From Candidatus Dadabacteria bacterium (GTDB lineage: Bacteria > Desulfobacterota_D > UBA1144 > Nemesobacterales > Nemesobacteraceae), in contig JAJDUA010000024.1 in NCBI GenBank assembly GCA_022826905.1, positions 1 through 32,656 on the forward strand: 32,656 nt of DNA, read 5' to 3'. The notes under the pieces were generated by a model. The model saw nothing but the letters and a program-made list of their open reading frames with translations. It was not told where the DNA came from and ran no database searches. The translations under genes were made by a program, and so were the position numbers. How positions within the stretch are numbered: the first letter of the stretch is position 1; each line of letters opens with the position of its first letter. Of this stretch, positions 7,528 to 16,037 are shown piece by piece.

Positions 7528-8475
7528 ATGTCCACCTGGATACCGGAATCGGCTTCAAATCTCGCAGCAAGCGTTGATAACATAACCCTGTTCGTAACAA
7601 TCGTATCAGTATTTTTCTTCGTCCTGATTTCGGCCGTACTCGTAGGCTTCTCAATCAAGTACAGGCGGAAAAGCGAGGATCAGGAAACCGCTTACATAAC
7701 TCACAATCAGGTCATCGAAACCATCTGGACCATAATCCCCACTATACTGCTTATGGTCATCTTCGCGTGGGGATGGATAGCTTTCAAGGAACTTCGTAAT
7801 CCGCCTGCAGAAGCAATTGAAGTTAACGTCGTGGCAAAGCAGTGGCTTTGGGAATTTGAGTATTTCACCGGGAAGAAGTCGCTGAATGAACTTTTCGTGC
7901 AGCAGAACAAGCCCGTAAGGCTCATAATGAGGTCAGATGACGTCATTCACAGCTTCTTCGTTCCGCAGTTCCGGGTAAAACAGGATATTCTCCCAGGCAG
8001 CTACCAGCAGCTTTGGTTCACTCCAACCAAGGTTGGAACTTTCGATCTTCTGTGCGCGGAATACTGCGGTTCCGGACACTCGCAAATGCTTGCCAAGGTA
8101 AACGTCCTGAGTCCAGAGGCATTCGCGAGATGGGAAAAGGGAGACGAGTTTGAAGACGGAGCCGCTCTACCAAAAATCAGCGTATCCCCTGCGGAGAGGG
8201 GAAAAGACCTGTATTCCCAGAGGGGGTGCCTCGCGTGCCACAGTCTAGATGGCAAGGAGGTCATAGGACCGACTTTCAAAAATCTTTACGGGAAAACGGA
8301 GGAACTTGCAGACGGGTCCTCGGTGCTCGTGGACGAGAACTATCTCAGAGAGTCAATTTATGAACCCCAGGCAAAAATGGTAAAGGGCTACCCGCCAACG
8401 ATGCCTTCGTTCAAAGGTATATTATCTGAGGATGAAGTAACCGCTCTTGTCGAGTATATAAAAACGTTGAAGTAG
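7528..8475 (+). CDS. coxB: Cytochrome c oxidase subunit II with fused cytochrome c domain (caa3 type)
   Basis: A 315-residue electron-entry subunit. Two membrane helices (about residues 19-42 and 66-88) precede the periplasmic cupredoxin domain. The CuA ligands are complete: H141, then C176, E178, C180, H184 and M187 within CAEYCGSGHSQM. A class I cytochrome c domain follows, with heme attachment C234-L-A-C237-H238 and a probable axial methionine M292 in PTMPSFKG. This fused heme domain defines caa3-type oxidases, which oxidise a c-type cytochrome or accept electrons directly from the bc1 or alternative complex III. There is no cleavable lipoprotein signal in the first 20 residues. It lies 25 bases after sco and 19 before coxA. 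Confidence 0.95.
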   Translation: MSTWIPESASNLAASVDNITLFVTIVSVFFFVLISAVLVGFSIKYRRKSEDQETAYITHNQVIETIWTIIPTILLMVIFAWGWIAFKELRNPPAEAIEVNVVAKQWLWEFEYFTGKKSLNELFVQQNKPVRLIMRSDDVIHSFFVPQFRVKQDILPGSYQQLWFTPTKVGTFDLLCAEYCGSGHSQMLAKVNVLSPEAFARWEKGDEFEDGAALPKISVSPAERGKDLYSQRGCLACHSLDGKEVIGPTFKNLYGKTEELADGSSVLVDENYLRESIYEPQAKMVKGYPPTMPSFKGILSEDEVTALVEYIKTLK

Positions 8476-8494
8476 CAATACCAAGGAGAAAAAG

Positions 8495-10099
8495 ATGGCA
8501 AACGGAGCCGTGACACAAACCCAGCATATACCGTATTTAGCCCAGAAAGGTCTAAAGTCGTGGATTTTGACGACAGACCATAAACGCATCGGGATTCTTT
8601 ATCTCATTACAATCTCGTTTTTCTTCATGATCGCTGGCCTGACAGCTCTGGGCATGAGATATGAACTTATGACTCCCGAGCTTGACTTCTTCAGAACCGC
8701 GACGGAGTACAACGTAGCATTCACAATCCACGGTTCCCTGATGGTTTTCTTCTTCATCGTCCCGGGAATCGCGGCAAGTTTCGGCAATTTCCTGATACCG
8801 CTTATGATCGGTGCCCGGGACGTGGCGTTTCCCAGAATCAACCTGCTGAGCTTCTGGATATACCTCGTCGGGACGGCAATACTGCTCTTCGCGCTTGCAC
8901 AACCGGCTGACACGGGTTGGACGTTCTACACCCCCTACAGTATCCAGACAGGCACCAAGGTAATAATGATAACCCTGGGAGTCTTCGTACTTGGATTCTC
9001 ATCGATTCTTACCGGAATGAACTTCATAGTGACCATCCACAAGCTTCGTGCGCCCGGAATGACGTGGTCAAGGCTCCCGCTTTTCATATGGGCATCCTAC
9101 GCGACCGCCATATTGCAGTTGCTCGCAACGCCGGTTGTCGGAATCACGCTTCTTCTGCTGATAGCGGAGAGGGCATTTGACATAGGCTTTTTTGATCCGG
9201 CCAAGGGAGGGGACCCAATACTCTTCCAGAACTTCTTCTGGTTCTACTCCCATCCTGCCGTCTACATAATGGTTATTCCCGCCTTCGGAATCATCTCCGA
9301 GATAATCCCGGTCTTCGCAAGAAAACCCATCTTCGGATACAAGGCTATCGCGTATTCAAGCTTCGCGATAGCCATAATAAGCTTCTTCGTCTGGCTGCAC
9401 CACATGTTCGTAAGCGGGATATCGGAAACAGCGGCGGCAATATTCTCATTTCTGACCATGCTTGTCGCCATCCCGACGGCCGTAAAAGTGTTTAACTGGA
9501 CCGCAACTCTGTACAAGGGATCAATAGACTTTCACTCATCCATGTTATACGCACTGTCATTCATAGTGCTCTTCACGGTCGGAGGGCTGACCGGTGTTTA
9601 TCTGGGAGCTCTGGCCGTTGACGTGCATCTGCACGACACGTACTTCATAGTAGCTCACATGCATTATGTCATGATAGGCGGAACTGTAATGGGATTTTTC
9701 GGAGCCCTTCACTTCTGGTATCAGAAATGGTTCGGAAAAGTATTCAACGAACTGGTCGCAAAAGCTGCGTGGTTCCTGATTTTCGTAGGATTCAACGTAA
9801 CGTTTTTCCCGCAGTTTTTCATGGGCTACCAGGGAATGCCTAGGAGGTATGCGACTTATCCCGAAGAGTACATATCCTATCATGCCCTTTCGACCTACGG
9901 ATCATGGATACTCGGGCTCGGAATTTTAATAATGACAGTGAACCTGCTTATACCGCTTTGGAAAAAAGGTCGGCCCGAATCGTCAAACCCCTACGGCTCC
10001 CTCTCTCTTGAGTGGCAGGTTCCTTCCCCGCCGCCACATGAGAATTTTGACGAAATACCAACTGTAACTGACTGGACTTACGCTTACGGGAAAAAGTAG
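8495..10099 (+). CDS. coxA: Cytochrome c oxidase subunit I, A2-type heme-copper oxidase
   Basis: This 534-residue, twelve-helix catalytic subunit reduces O2 to water and pumps protons. Metal ligands are all visible: H79 and H390 for the low-spin heme, H388 for the high-spin heme, and H253, H302 and H303 for CuB. Y257 is placed for the His-Tyr crosslink. Helix VI reads Y251-S-H-P-A-V-Y257, not G-H-P-E-V-Y, so the glutamate at the end of the D-channel is replaced by the YS motif that marks A2-subfamily oxidases such as those of Rhodothermus and Thermus caa3. A lysine (K341) suits the K-channel. A strong AAGGAG ribosome site precedes the ATG. The fused cytochrome c on CoxB agrees with this type. 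Confidence 0.97.
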   Translation: MANGAVTQTQHIPYLAQKGLKSWILTTDHKRIGILYLITISFFFMIAGLTALGMRYELMTPELDFFRTATEYNVAFTIHGSLMVFFFIVPGIAASFGNFLIPLMIGARDVAFPRINLLSFWIYLVGTAILLFALAQPADTGWTFYTPYSIQTGTKVIMITLGVFVLGFSSILTGMNFIVTIHKLRAPGMTWSRLPLFIWASYATAILQLLATPVVGITLLLLIAERAFDIGFFDPAKGGDPILFQNFFWFYSHPAVYIMVIPAFGIISEIIPVFARKPIFGYKAIAYSSFAIAIISFFVWLHHMFVSGISETAAAIFSFLTMLVAIPTAVKVFNWTATLYKGSIDFHSSMLYALSFIVLFTVGGLTGVYLGALAVDVHLHDTYFIVAHMHYVMIGGTVMGFFGALHFWYQKWFGKVFNELVAKAAWFLIFVGFNVTFFPQFFMGYQGMPRRYATYPEEYISYHALSTYGSWILGLGILIMTVNLLIPLWKKGRPESSNPYGSLSLEWQVPSPPPHENFDEIPTVTDWTYAYGKK

Positions 10100-10120
10100 A
10101 TCGGAGGCTAACGTAAAAAA

Positions 10121-10738
10121 ATGAGCAGCACAGCAGAACACGCCGAAGGCCATGCGCACGGACACGGGCTCGGAGAAACCGTAACGCACAACGCGGCAAA
10201 ATTCGGGATGTGGCTTTTCCTCGGAACGGAAATTCTTCTTTTCGGGGGACTCTTCGCGGCGTACGCGCTTTTCAGGGCCAAGTTCCCGGATCTTTTCTAT
10301 GAATCACACAAGAAACTAGACATAACTCTGGGCGCGGTAAACACCATAGTGCTCATATTCAGCAGTTTCACGATGGCTCTGGCCGTGTCTGCCTCGCAGA
10401 AAAGAAACAGGAAATGGCTGATAATCCTGCTTGCGGTAACTTTCATATGCGGAGCGGCTTTCGGGGTGAACAAGTACTTTGAGTACAGTGCGAAGTTCCA
10501 CCATCATATATTTCCTGAAACGAACATATTCTTCGCCCTTTACTTCATGATGACCGGACTCCACATGCTTCACGTGTTTGTGGGAATGGGCATAATTTTC
10601 GCCCTGATAATAATGGCCAAGCAGGGAAGATTTAAAGAAGGAAACAGATACACCCCGGTTGAGGTCGGAGGACTTTACTGGCACCTTGTTGATCTGATCT
10701 GGATATACCTGTTTCCGCTACTGTACTTAATCGGGTAA
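10121..10738 (+). CDS. coxC: Cytochrome c oxidase subunit III
   Basis: A 205-residue membrane protein with five predicted helices, the short form of subunit III common in caa3 oxidases (the seven-helix form is about 260 residues). Family signatures include KFGMWLFLGTEILLFGGLF near residue 27, the MTGLHMLHVFVGMG segment, and the C-terminal VGGLYWHLVDLIWIYLFPLLY. The N-terminal 20 residues are rich in histidine and glycine (EHAEGHAHGHGLGE), which may bind metal. Subunit III stabilises proton uptake in the core enzyme. A GGAGG sits 15 bases before the ATG. It lies 21 bases after coxA and 12 before coxD. Confidence 0.95.
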   Translation: MSSTAEHAEGHAHGHGLGETVTHNAAKFGMWLFLGTEILLFGGLFAAYALFRAKFPDLFYESHKKLDITLGAVNTIVLIFSSFTMALAVSASQKRNRKWLIILLAVTFICGAAFGVNKYFEYSAKFHHHIFPETNIFFALYFMMTGLHMLHVFVGMGIIFALIIMAKQGRFKEGNRYTPVEVGGLYWHLVDLIWIYLFPLLYLIG

Positions 10739-10750
10739 ACGGAGAAAGAA

Positions 10751-11059
10751 ATGAGCACACACAATCACACTGAAGAACATCATACGGGTCTCCGGGTATA
10801 CGTCGCGGTATGCCTCGCGCTGTTTGTACTGACTGTGGTTACCGTATATATCGCGAAGTTCGATTTCGGCGACTTCAACATCGTCGTCGCAATGTTTATA
10901 GCGTCGATAAAAGCATCGATCGTAGCCCTTTACTTCATGCATCTTAAGTTTGAAGACAAGCTCACGTGGATATACGCCCTTTATCCTCTCTTCCTGCTTT
11001 TCCTTCTAATCGGTTTTACCCTGATGGAAACCTTCACAAGGGTGCCGGTGATAAAGTAG
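10751..11059 (+). CDS. Cytochrome c oxidase subunit IV (bacterial, CoxD/CtaF-like)
   Basis: A 102-residue protein with three hydrophobic helices (about residues 15-34, 41-62 and 72-92), the size and topology of the small fourth subunit of bacterial caa3 oxidases. The segment VVAMFIASIKASIVALYFMH matches the family's characteristic middle helix with the IKA-x-L-V-x-x-Y-F-M-H pattern. The N-terminus (MSTHNHTEEHHTG) is histidine-rich, like the neighbouring CoxC. It has an AAGAA-type ribosome site after the coxC stop and is followed 16 bases later by ctaA. It is a structural accessory subunit rather than a redox component. Confidence 0.9.
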   Translation: MSTHNHTEEHHTGLRVYVAVCLALFVLTVVTVYIAKFDFGDFNIVVAMFIASIKASIVALYFMHLKFEDKLTWIYALYPLFLLFLLIGFTLMETFTRVPVIK

Positions 11060-11075
11060 CCATATAAAGACAGGC

Positions 11076-11951
11076 ATGCTTGCAAAAACCGCTCTAGGGC
11101 TTCTGTTCATACTTCTTATATGGGGAAACGCAGTCTCGGGACTTGAGGCGGGACTGGCGTGTCCTGACTGGCCGCTTTGCCACGGCGAGGTGATTCCGCC
11201 TTTCAGATGGGACATATACCTTGAGTTCTCACACCGGGTAATAGGCGGCATAACGTCCATAGTGCTCTTCATTCTCTGTTACAGAAGATTTTGCGAGTAC
11301 CGGAAAAAATACAGAATACTCCCAGTGCTTGTAGTTCTGCTTCTTCTGTTTCAGATAGTGCTCGGGGGAATAGTCGTTCTCACCAAACTTCACGTTGACC
11401 TAACGACGATTCATTTCGCAAACGCCATAATAATCTTTTCGATCACCCTTTACATGGTGTACTTTGACGGAGTCAGGAGAAAGCCTGATTTCCGTTTTTC
11501 AGGTGCGGCGGGGCTTTTCTTCGCGCTTTCTCTGCTCGTATTTCTTCAGGCCTCTCTGGGGGCTTACGTAAGACATCTGGGGGCGGGACTGGCGTGTCCC
11601 GATTTTCCCACATGTCTTGGTTACTGGATCCCGCCTGAGCTTTCGGGCAAGGTGCTGGCGCACTTTACGCACAGGGCTGTTGCCTACGTGCTCACGCTTG
11701 CGTTTATCTTTATATTTTTTCTCTCCGGAAGATACAAAAGTCTCAAAGAATCCCGGAGAAACATGTCCCGGGCGATTGCCCTGCTTTTCTTCCAGATAGG
11801 ACTTGGATTTGCGGTCGTAACCTCGAAGCTTGTCTTCTACTTCACCGCTGTTCATCTCGCAATCGGTCTTCTGATACTCTCCCTCTGCCTTCTCACCTGG
11901 TTCGGGTATATAAGTAAAGACACTGTCGCCGAAAGAACTTTCCAGCAATGA
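11076..11951 (+). CDS. ctaA: Heme A synthase (COX15/CtaA family)
   Basis: This 291-residue, eight-helix membrane enzyme oxidises the C8 methyl of heme O to the formyl group of heme A. The two homologous four-helix halves are clear. Each carries a cysteine pair after its first helix (GLACPDWPLC and GLACPDFPTC) and histidines at the heme and substrate sites (EFSHRVIGG, TTIHFANA, HFTHRAVAYV, AVHLAIG). Loop cysteine pairs of this kind occur in Bacillus-type CtaA and are thought to form disulfides. Its stop overlaps the ctaB start in an ATGA, so the pair is co-translated. Position downstream of the oxidase subunits fits direct cofactor supply. Confidence 0.93.
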   Translation: MLAKTALGLLFILLIWGNAVSGLEAGLACPDWPLCHGEVIPPFRWDIYLEFSHRVIGGITSIVLFILCYRRFCEYRKKYRILPVLVVLLLLFQIVLGGIVVLTKLHVDLTTIHFANAIIIFSITLYMVYFDGVRRKPDFRFSGAAGLFFALSLLVFLQASLGAYVRHLGAGLACPDFPTCLGYWIPPELSGKVLAHFTHRAVAYVLTLAFIFIFFLSGRYKSLKESRRNMSRAIALLFFQIGLGFAVVTSKLVFYFTAVHLAIGLLILSLCLLTWFGYISKDTVAERTFQQ

Positions 11952-12868
11952 ACGAAACGGAGAAAAAATCTATGGGAACCATGGCGGTCTCCGCCGTTAT
12001 TCTCTCCAAGCCCGGAATAATAATGAGCGTGGCGTTTACGGGACTTGCAGGAATGGTGGTGGCCAACCGGGCCTTTCCCTCCATGCAGACGGTTTTTCTA
12101 TGCGTCGTCTCACTTCTTCTTAGCGCCGGAGGAGCGGCAATTCTGAATAACCTGCTCGACAAGAAAATCGACAAGAAGATGACCCGCCTTAACAAAAGGG
12201 TAGAAGCCCTGAGAGTTCTCGGAGACCGAAACGCGTGGGTAATCTCGATACTCATGATGGTCGTGGCTCTCGTGATCTCGCTTTCTTACTTCAATTACGT
12301 AAATGCGGCGCTTATTCTCCTCGCAATTCTAAGCTACACCCTTATTTACACCCTTTTCCTTAAAAGAACTTCCCCTTTCGGTACCGTGCTCGGGGGAATA
12401 CCGGGCGCACTTCCAGTGCTTATAGGCTATACCGCCATAAAACCCGTCCCGCAGCTTGACGCGATGATAGTATTCATATTCATGATGCTCTGGCAGCCTC
12501 CACACTTCTGGGTGCTTGCACAGAAATACAGAAAGGATTACGAAAAAGCCGGGATAAACGTTCTTCCCGTCGCCCTGGGCACGAAATATACCAACATGCT
12601 GATACTTATCTACTCCCTCTCCCTGATACCCCTGACTTTCATACTCTGGCTCACGGGAACAAATACCGTTTATTTCGCGGCTTTCGCCGCAGTATCCGGA
12701 ATATACTTTAACTACCTGGTGATAAGGAGCGTTTTTGCCAACCGTGGCTACGGAAAGGCCTTTTCGGCTTCAATCATCTATATGCTTCTCATAATGCTAG
12801 GCATAGTGGTTGACATACTGGTTAAGTCACTCTCCCCCGTGGAAAGGGTTATCGGAAACCTTGTGTAG
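11948..12868 (+). CDS. ctaB: Protoheme IX farnesyltransferase (heme O synthase)
   Basis: A 306-residue UbiA-superfamily membrane prenyltransferase that attaches a farnesyl group to protoheme to make heme O, the substrate of CtaA. The first Mg-pyrophosphate motif is N-N-L-L-D-K-K-I-D-K-K, with the expected NxxxDxxxD spacing (about residues 66-74). The loop after helix four reads LWQPPHFWVLAQKYRKDYEK, diagnostic for the heme O synthases, and is followed by INVLPVALG. The start overlaps ctaA by four bases. It is the last gene of the oxidase operon. Its 3' end overlaps the convergent pepF gene by 20 bases, leaving no room for an intergenic terminator. Confidence 0.95.
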   Translation: MNETEKKSMGTMAVSAVILSKPGIIMSVAFTGLAGMVVANRAFPSMQTVFLCVVSLLLSAGGAAILNNLLDKKIDKKMTRLNKRVEALRVLGDRNAWVISILMMVVALVISLSYFNYVNAALILLAILSYTLIYTLFLKRTSPFGTVLGGIPGALPVLIGYTAIKPVPQLDAMIVFIFMMLWQPPHFWVLAQKYRKDYEKAGINVLPVALGTKYTNMLILIYSLSLIPLTFILWLTGTNTVYFAAFAAVSGIYFNYLVIRSVFANRGYGKAFSASIIYMLLIMLGIVVDILVKSLSPVERVIGNLV

Positions 12869-14651
12869 CAGCAACCGAGGGCAGGAGTTCTTTGAGTTCC
12901 TCAAGCGGCCGCGAGAGAGTTAGAATCGCCTCTTTCCAGAAATCCTTGCTCGTTATATCGTCCCCGATGGATCTTTTCACCGCTCCTTCCGCATCGTCTG
13001 AACCGGTGAGGGCGAGAAATTCTTCGTAAACCGGAATAAATTCCTCACCATGCCGCCTGAATTTCTCGAAAAGCGCCCTGCTCAGCAGGTAACCGAAAGT
13101 GTAGGGAAAGTTATAGAAACTGACGCCCGTTATGTAAAAATGAAGCTTTGAAGCCCAGAAAAACGGGTCGCATTCCAAAAGCACGTCTCCGAAAATCTCT
13201 TTCTGGGTCTCGGTCATAAGTTCCTTCAGCTCGCTCACTGTCAGTTCCCCTTGGGCACGCCGTTCGTAGAGCTTCCTTTCGAACTCGTACCTGACGGGGA
13301 TGTCCAGAAGATATATGGCCCCGTGGTTTACTTCCGCGTCCCTCACAAGCACCTTGTCTTCAACACTCGTTGAGGGATCTCGCAGCAGTCCCTCGGCAAG
13401 CAGCATTTCCCCGAAAGTTGAAGCGGTTTCGGCAAGCGTCATGGGGTAGAAATGCGCATAGGGGCGAAGTTCCCTCATCACGTGAGAATGAAAGGCATGG
13501 CCCGCCTCGTGAGCGAGGGTGAGTATATCGCCTACCCCGCCGTTATAAGTCATGAATATCCTTGACTCTCCGGTGAGAAGAGAACCCGTGCAGAAACCTC
13601 CGGGTCTTTTCCCCTCTCTTACTTCCCAGTCTATCCATTCGCTCCGGCATACATGGTCAAAAAATCCGCCGAGGCGCGTGTAGGCAGCCGAGAAGGAATC
13701 GGAAACCATGGATTTCGCACCGCTCCAGTCAACCCCGCCGGTTTTCCCAAGATTCATAGGGGCCCCCAGATCGTACCACGACACTCCTTCAAGCCCCATC
13801 GTCTCGGCCTTAAGCCTCAGGATACTCCTTGGAAGCTCCACAGTTTCCCGTATAGCCTCCATCATCGAATCCAGGGTCTGTCTTGAGACCGCGGCGTCAA
13901 AAAGTGCCACATCGAGGAAATGATCAATCTCCCTGTGCCTGTAGAGCGTGTGCCTGGTTCCCGATATGGCGTTTATGGCACCGGCAGCCACATCTTCAAA
14001 ATCTCCCCAAGCCTCGTTACCCCCGGAAAAAGCGGCTTTTCTTATCTCTCTTTCGGGACTTTCCATAAGCGATCTTCTCTGGGACATTGGAAGCCTTTTT
14101 TTCGTCCCGTCGGGGTAAACCATCTCAAACGTCATCTTGGAAGATACGGTATCGTAGATCCGCCCCCAGGCGCTTATCCCGTCAACTCCGAGCTCCGAGG
14201 CCAGAATTTCCTTCGGAGCGGACATGGTGAACCGGGAATTTCGCCAAACGCGCCTTATGTAGTAGGAAGCCGACTCGATATCCGATAAAGAGACAAACTC
14301 GGAAAGCAGGTCTTCATCGGCATCCCGAAGCGCTCTTTGCAGCTGAACCTCAAGCTTCTCGAGGTCTGAGCCGAGAAGGGAAATCGCCGCCTCCTCGCGC
14401 AGGTAATCCTCCCTGTTGGAATCCGAAGCGCTGAGACATCCCACATAGGAACGGATATGGGAATATTGGCTTATGAGCTTCTCGGTTTTCAGGAAAACAT
14501 CTTTCCAGAACGCAAGGTTTTCTCCGCGAAGAGGTCCAGAAGCCGATGCCTTCTCGTCGAGACTCTTTATATCTCCAGAGAGGTTCTCTTTGAATTCTTT
14601 ATACTCAGGTCCCTGAAATTCAGGGAAATAAGAAGTAAGGTCCCAGTTCAT
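12849..14651 (-). CDS. pepF: Oligoendopeptidase F (M3B zinc metallopeptidase)
   Basis: A 600-residue cytosolic peptidase of family M3, subfamily B, which cleaves short peptides. The zinc site is H381-E-A-G-H385 in LTLAHEAGHAFHSH, with the third ligand E408 in MTLAETASTFGE. A histidine and tyrosines near LHFYITGVSFYNFPYTFGY form the family's substrate-binding end. Length is typical, and no signal peptide is present. It is transcribed opposite to the oxidase operon, and its last codons overlap the end of ctaB. It is divergent from carA with a 200-base spacer. There is no obvious functional link to either neighbour. The start is the only ATG near MNWDLTSYFPEF, a common opening for this family. 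Confidence 0.93.
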   Translation of the reverse strand: MNWDLTSYFPEFQGPEYKEFKENLSGDIKSLDEKASASGPLRGENLAFWKDVFLKTEKLISQYSHIRSYVGCLSASDSNREDYLREEAAISLLGSDLEKLEVQLQRALRDADEDLLSEFVSLSDIESASYYIRRVWRNSRFTMSAPKEILASELGVDGISAWGRIYDTVSSKMTFEMVYPDGTKKRLPMSQRRSLMESPEREIRKAAFSGGNEAWGDFEDVAAGAINAISGTRHTLYRHREIDHFLDVALFDAAVSRQTLDSMMEAIRETVELPRSILRLKAETMGLEGVSWYDLGAPMNLGKTGGVDWSGAKSMVSDSFSAAYTRLGGFFDHVCRSEWIDWEVREGKRPGGFCTGSLLTGESRIFMTYNGGVGDILTLAHEAGHAFHSHVMRELRPYAHFYPMTLAETASTFGEMLLAEGLLRDPSTSVEDKVLVRDAEVNHGAIYLLDIPVRYEFERKLYERRAQGELTVSELKELMTETQKEIFGDVLLECDPFFWASKLHFYITGVSFYNFPYTFGYLLSRALFEKFRRHGEEFIPVYEEFLALTGSDDAEGAVKRSIGDDITSKDFWKEAILTLSRPLEELKELLPSVAATQGFR

Positions 14652-14810
14652 ATCGGTATTTTCGCACTACATCAAAAGCGGCAGCCTTCTGGATGTAATC
14701 GTTCCTTAAGACCAGAAATAATACAACAGAATTTGCTAATTGGAATAAGCCGGGGTTCCACAGAGAGCATTTTGGAACACGCCATGTTAGTCTCCACGGG
14801 AAAGTAACAT

Positions 14811-14838
14811 TTGACATTACCACAGGCATATATATTTT
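14811..14838 (+). promoter_or_regulatory. Promoter for carA, very close to the start codon
   Basis: TTGACA at 14811-14816 with TATTTT at 14833-14838 (16-base spacer). The predicted start near 14845 leaves only about seven bases before the carA ATG at 14852. The bases in between (ACCCCCTGAAC) contain no Shine-Dalgarno sequence. The alternative -10 placements in the same AT-rich stretch do not change that conclusion. Confidence 0.5.
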
Positions 14839-14851
14839 AACCCCCTGAACA

Positions 14852-15979
14852 ATGAAGAAAGCTTACCTTGCGCTTGAAGGCGGAAAAGTATTTGAAGGCA
14901 CAAGCTTCGGTGCCCAGACAGAGGCAGCCGGCGAAGTTGTTTTCAATACCTCCTTAACGGGTTACCAGGAAATACTCACGGATCCTTCCTATAACGGTCA
15001 GATCATCGTAATGACCTACCCCGAAATAGGCAACTATGGAATCAATCCCGAAGACTTCGAATCGGAAAAACCTCACCTGAGTGGCTTCGTCGTAAAGGAA
15101 TACTGGGATCACCCGAGCAATTGGAGATCGAAAGAGAGCCTCGGCAATTTCCTCGCAAGACATGGAATACCCGGAATACAGGGAATTGATACCAGGGAAC
15201 TTACGAGGATCATACGAATCGGTGGAGCAATAAAGGGAGTTATCTCAACTGTCGAGACAAGCCCTGAGGCTCTTGCCGAGAAAGTCGACTCCTCACCCGG
15301 AATAGTCGGACGCGACCTTGTAACAGAGGTAAGCTGCGCGCAGCCTTACGCCTGGGATGAGGAAACGGGAAAGTGGCGCTGCGGCGAAGACACCGACTCA
15401 AGCCCTTCCAGAAGATTCAGAGTCGCCATCTATGATTTCGGAATAAAGAGAAACATCCTCAGGGAACTTCACGATCTCGGATGCGACACGACGGTTTTTC
15501 CGTCGAAAACTGATCCGAAGGATATACTGGCCTCGGACCCCGACGGGATTTTTCTCTCAAACGGGCCCGGAGACCCAGCCGCGGTTAAATACGCCTCTGA
15601 AAACATAAGGAAACTCATCGGGAAAAAACCCATTTTCGGGATCTGCCTGGGACACCAGATCCTGAGTCTCGCGCTCGGAGGAAAAACCTTCAAACTTAAA
15701 TTCGGGCATCGCGGAGGAAACCAGCCTGTTAAGAATCTTGAGACCGGAAAGGTGGAGATAACTTCGCAGAATCACGGCTTTGCCGTGGATCCAGATTCCC
15801 TTGAGAGCAATGTCACTGTCTCTCATGTAAACCTGAACGACCAGACCGTCGAGGGACTCAAACACAAGGAGTACCCCCTATCCTGCGTCCAGTATCACCC
15901 CGAAGCCTCGCCGGGGCCGCATGACTCTTCCTATCTTTTCAGAGACTTCATCGAGATGATGAAAGATTTTTCGGCGTAA
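14852..15979 (+). CDS. carA: Carbamoyl-phosphate synthase small (glutaminase) subunit
   Basis: This 375-residue subunit hydrolyses glutamine and channels ammonia to CarB, the large subunit, for arginine and pyrimidine synthesis. The N-terminal CarA-specific domain begins LALEGGKVFEGTSFGA and includes NTSLTGYQEILTDPSY. The C-terminal class I glutamine amidotransferase has its nucleophile C265 in FGICLGHQ, and H349 and E351 in QYHPEASPGPHD complete the triad. The length is normal. carB, which usually follows, is not downstream: the next genes are on the opposite strand. It must be encoded elsewhere. A 10-bp palindrome, GCGCTAGCGC, directly follows the stop at 15980-15989. Confidence 0.95.
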   Translation: MKKAYLALEGGKVFEGTSFGAQTEAAGEVVFNTSLTGYQEILTDPSYNGQIIVMTYPEIGNYGINPEDFESEKPHLSGFVVKEYWDHPSNWRSKESLGNFLARHGIPGIQGIDTRELTRIIRIGGAIKGVISTVETSPEALAEKVDSSPGIVGRDLVTEVSCAQPYAWDEETGKWRCGEDTDSSPSRRFRVAIYDFGIKRNILRELHDLGCDTTVFPSKTDPKDILASDPDGIFLSNGPGDPAAVKYASENIRKLIGKKPIFGICLGHQILSLALGGKTFKLKFGHRGGNQPVKNLETGKVEITSQNHGFAVDPDSLESNVTVSHVNLNDQTVEGLKHKEYPLSCVQYHPEASPGPHDSSYLFRDFIEMMKDFSA

Positions 15980-16037
15980 GCGCTAGCGCAGGGAACGACA
16001 GATACTCGGCATCGAAGATACAATAAAGTCTCTAAGC

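Noticed and set aside
15980-15989. GCGCTAGCGC palindrome after carA as a terminator
   Set aside because: A 10-base palindrome without a loop cannot form a stable hairpin, and no T-tract follows.
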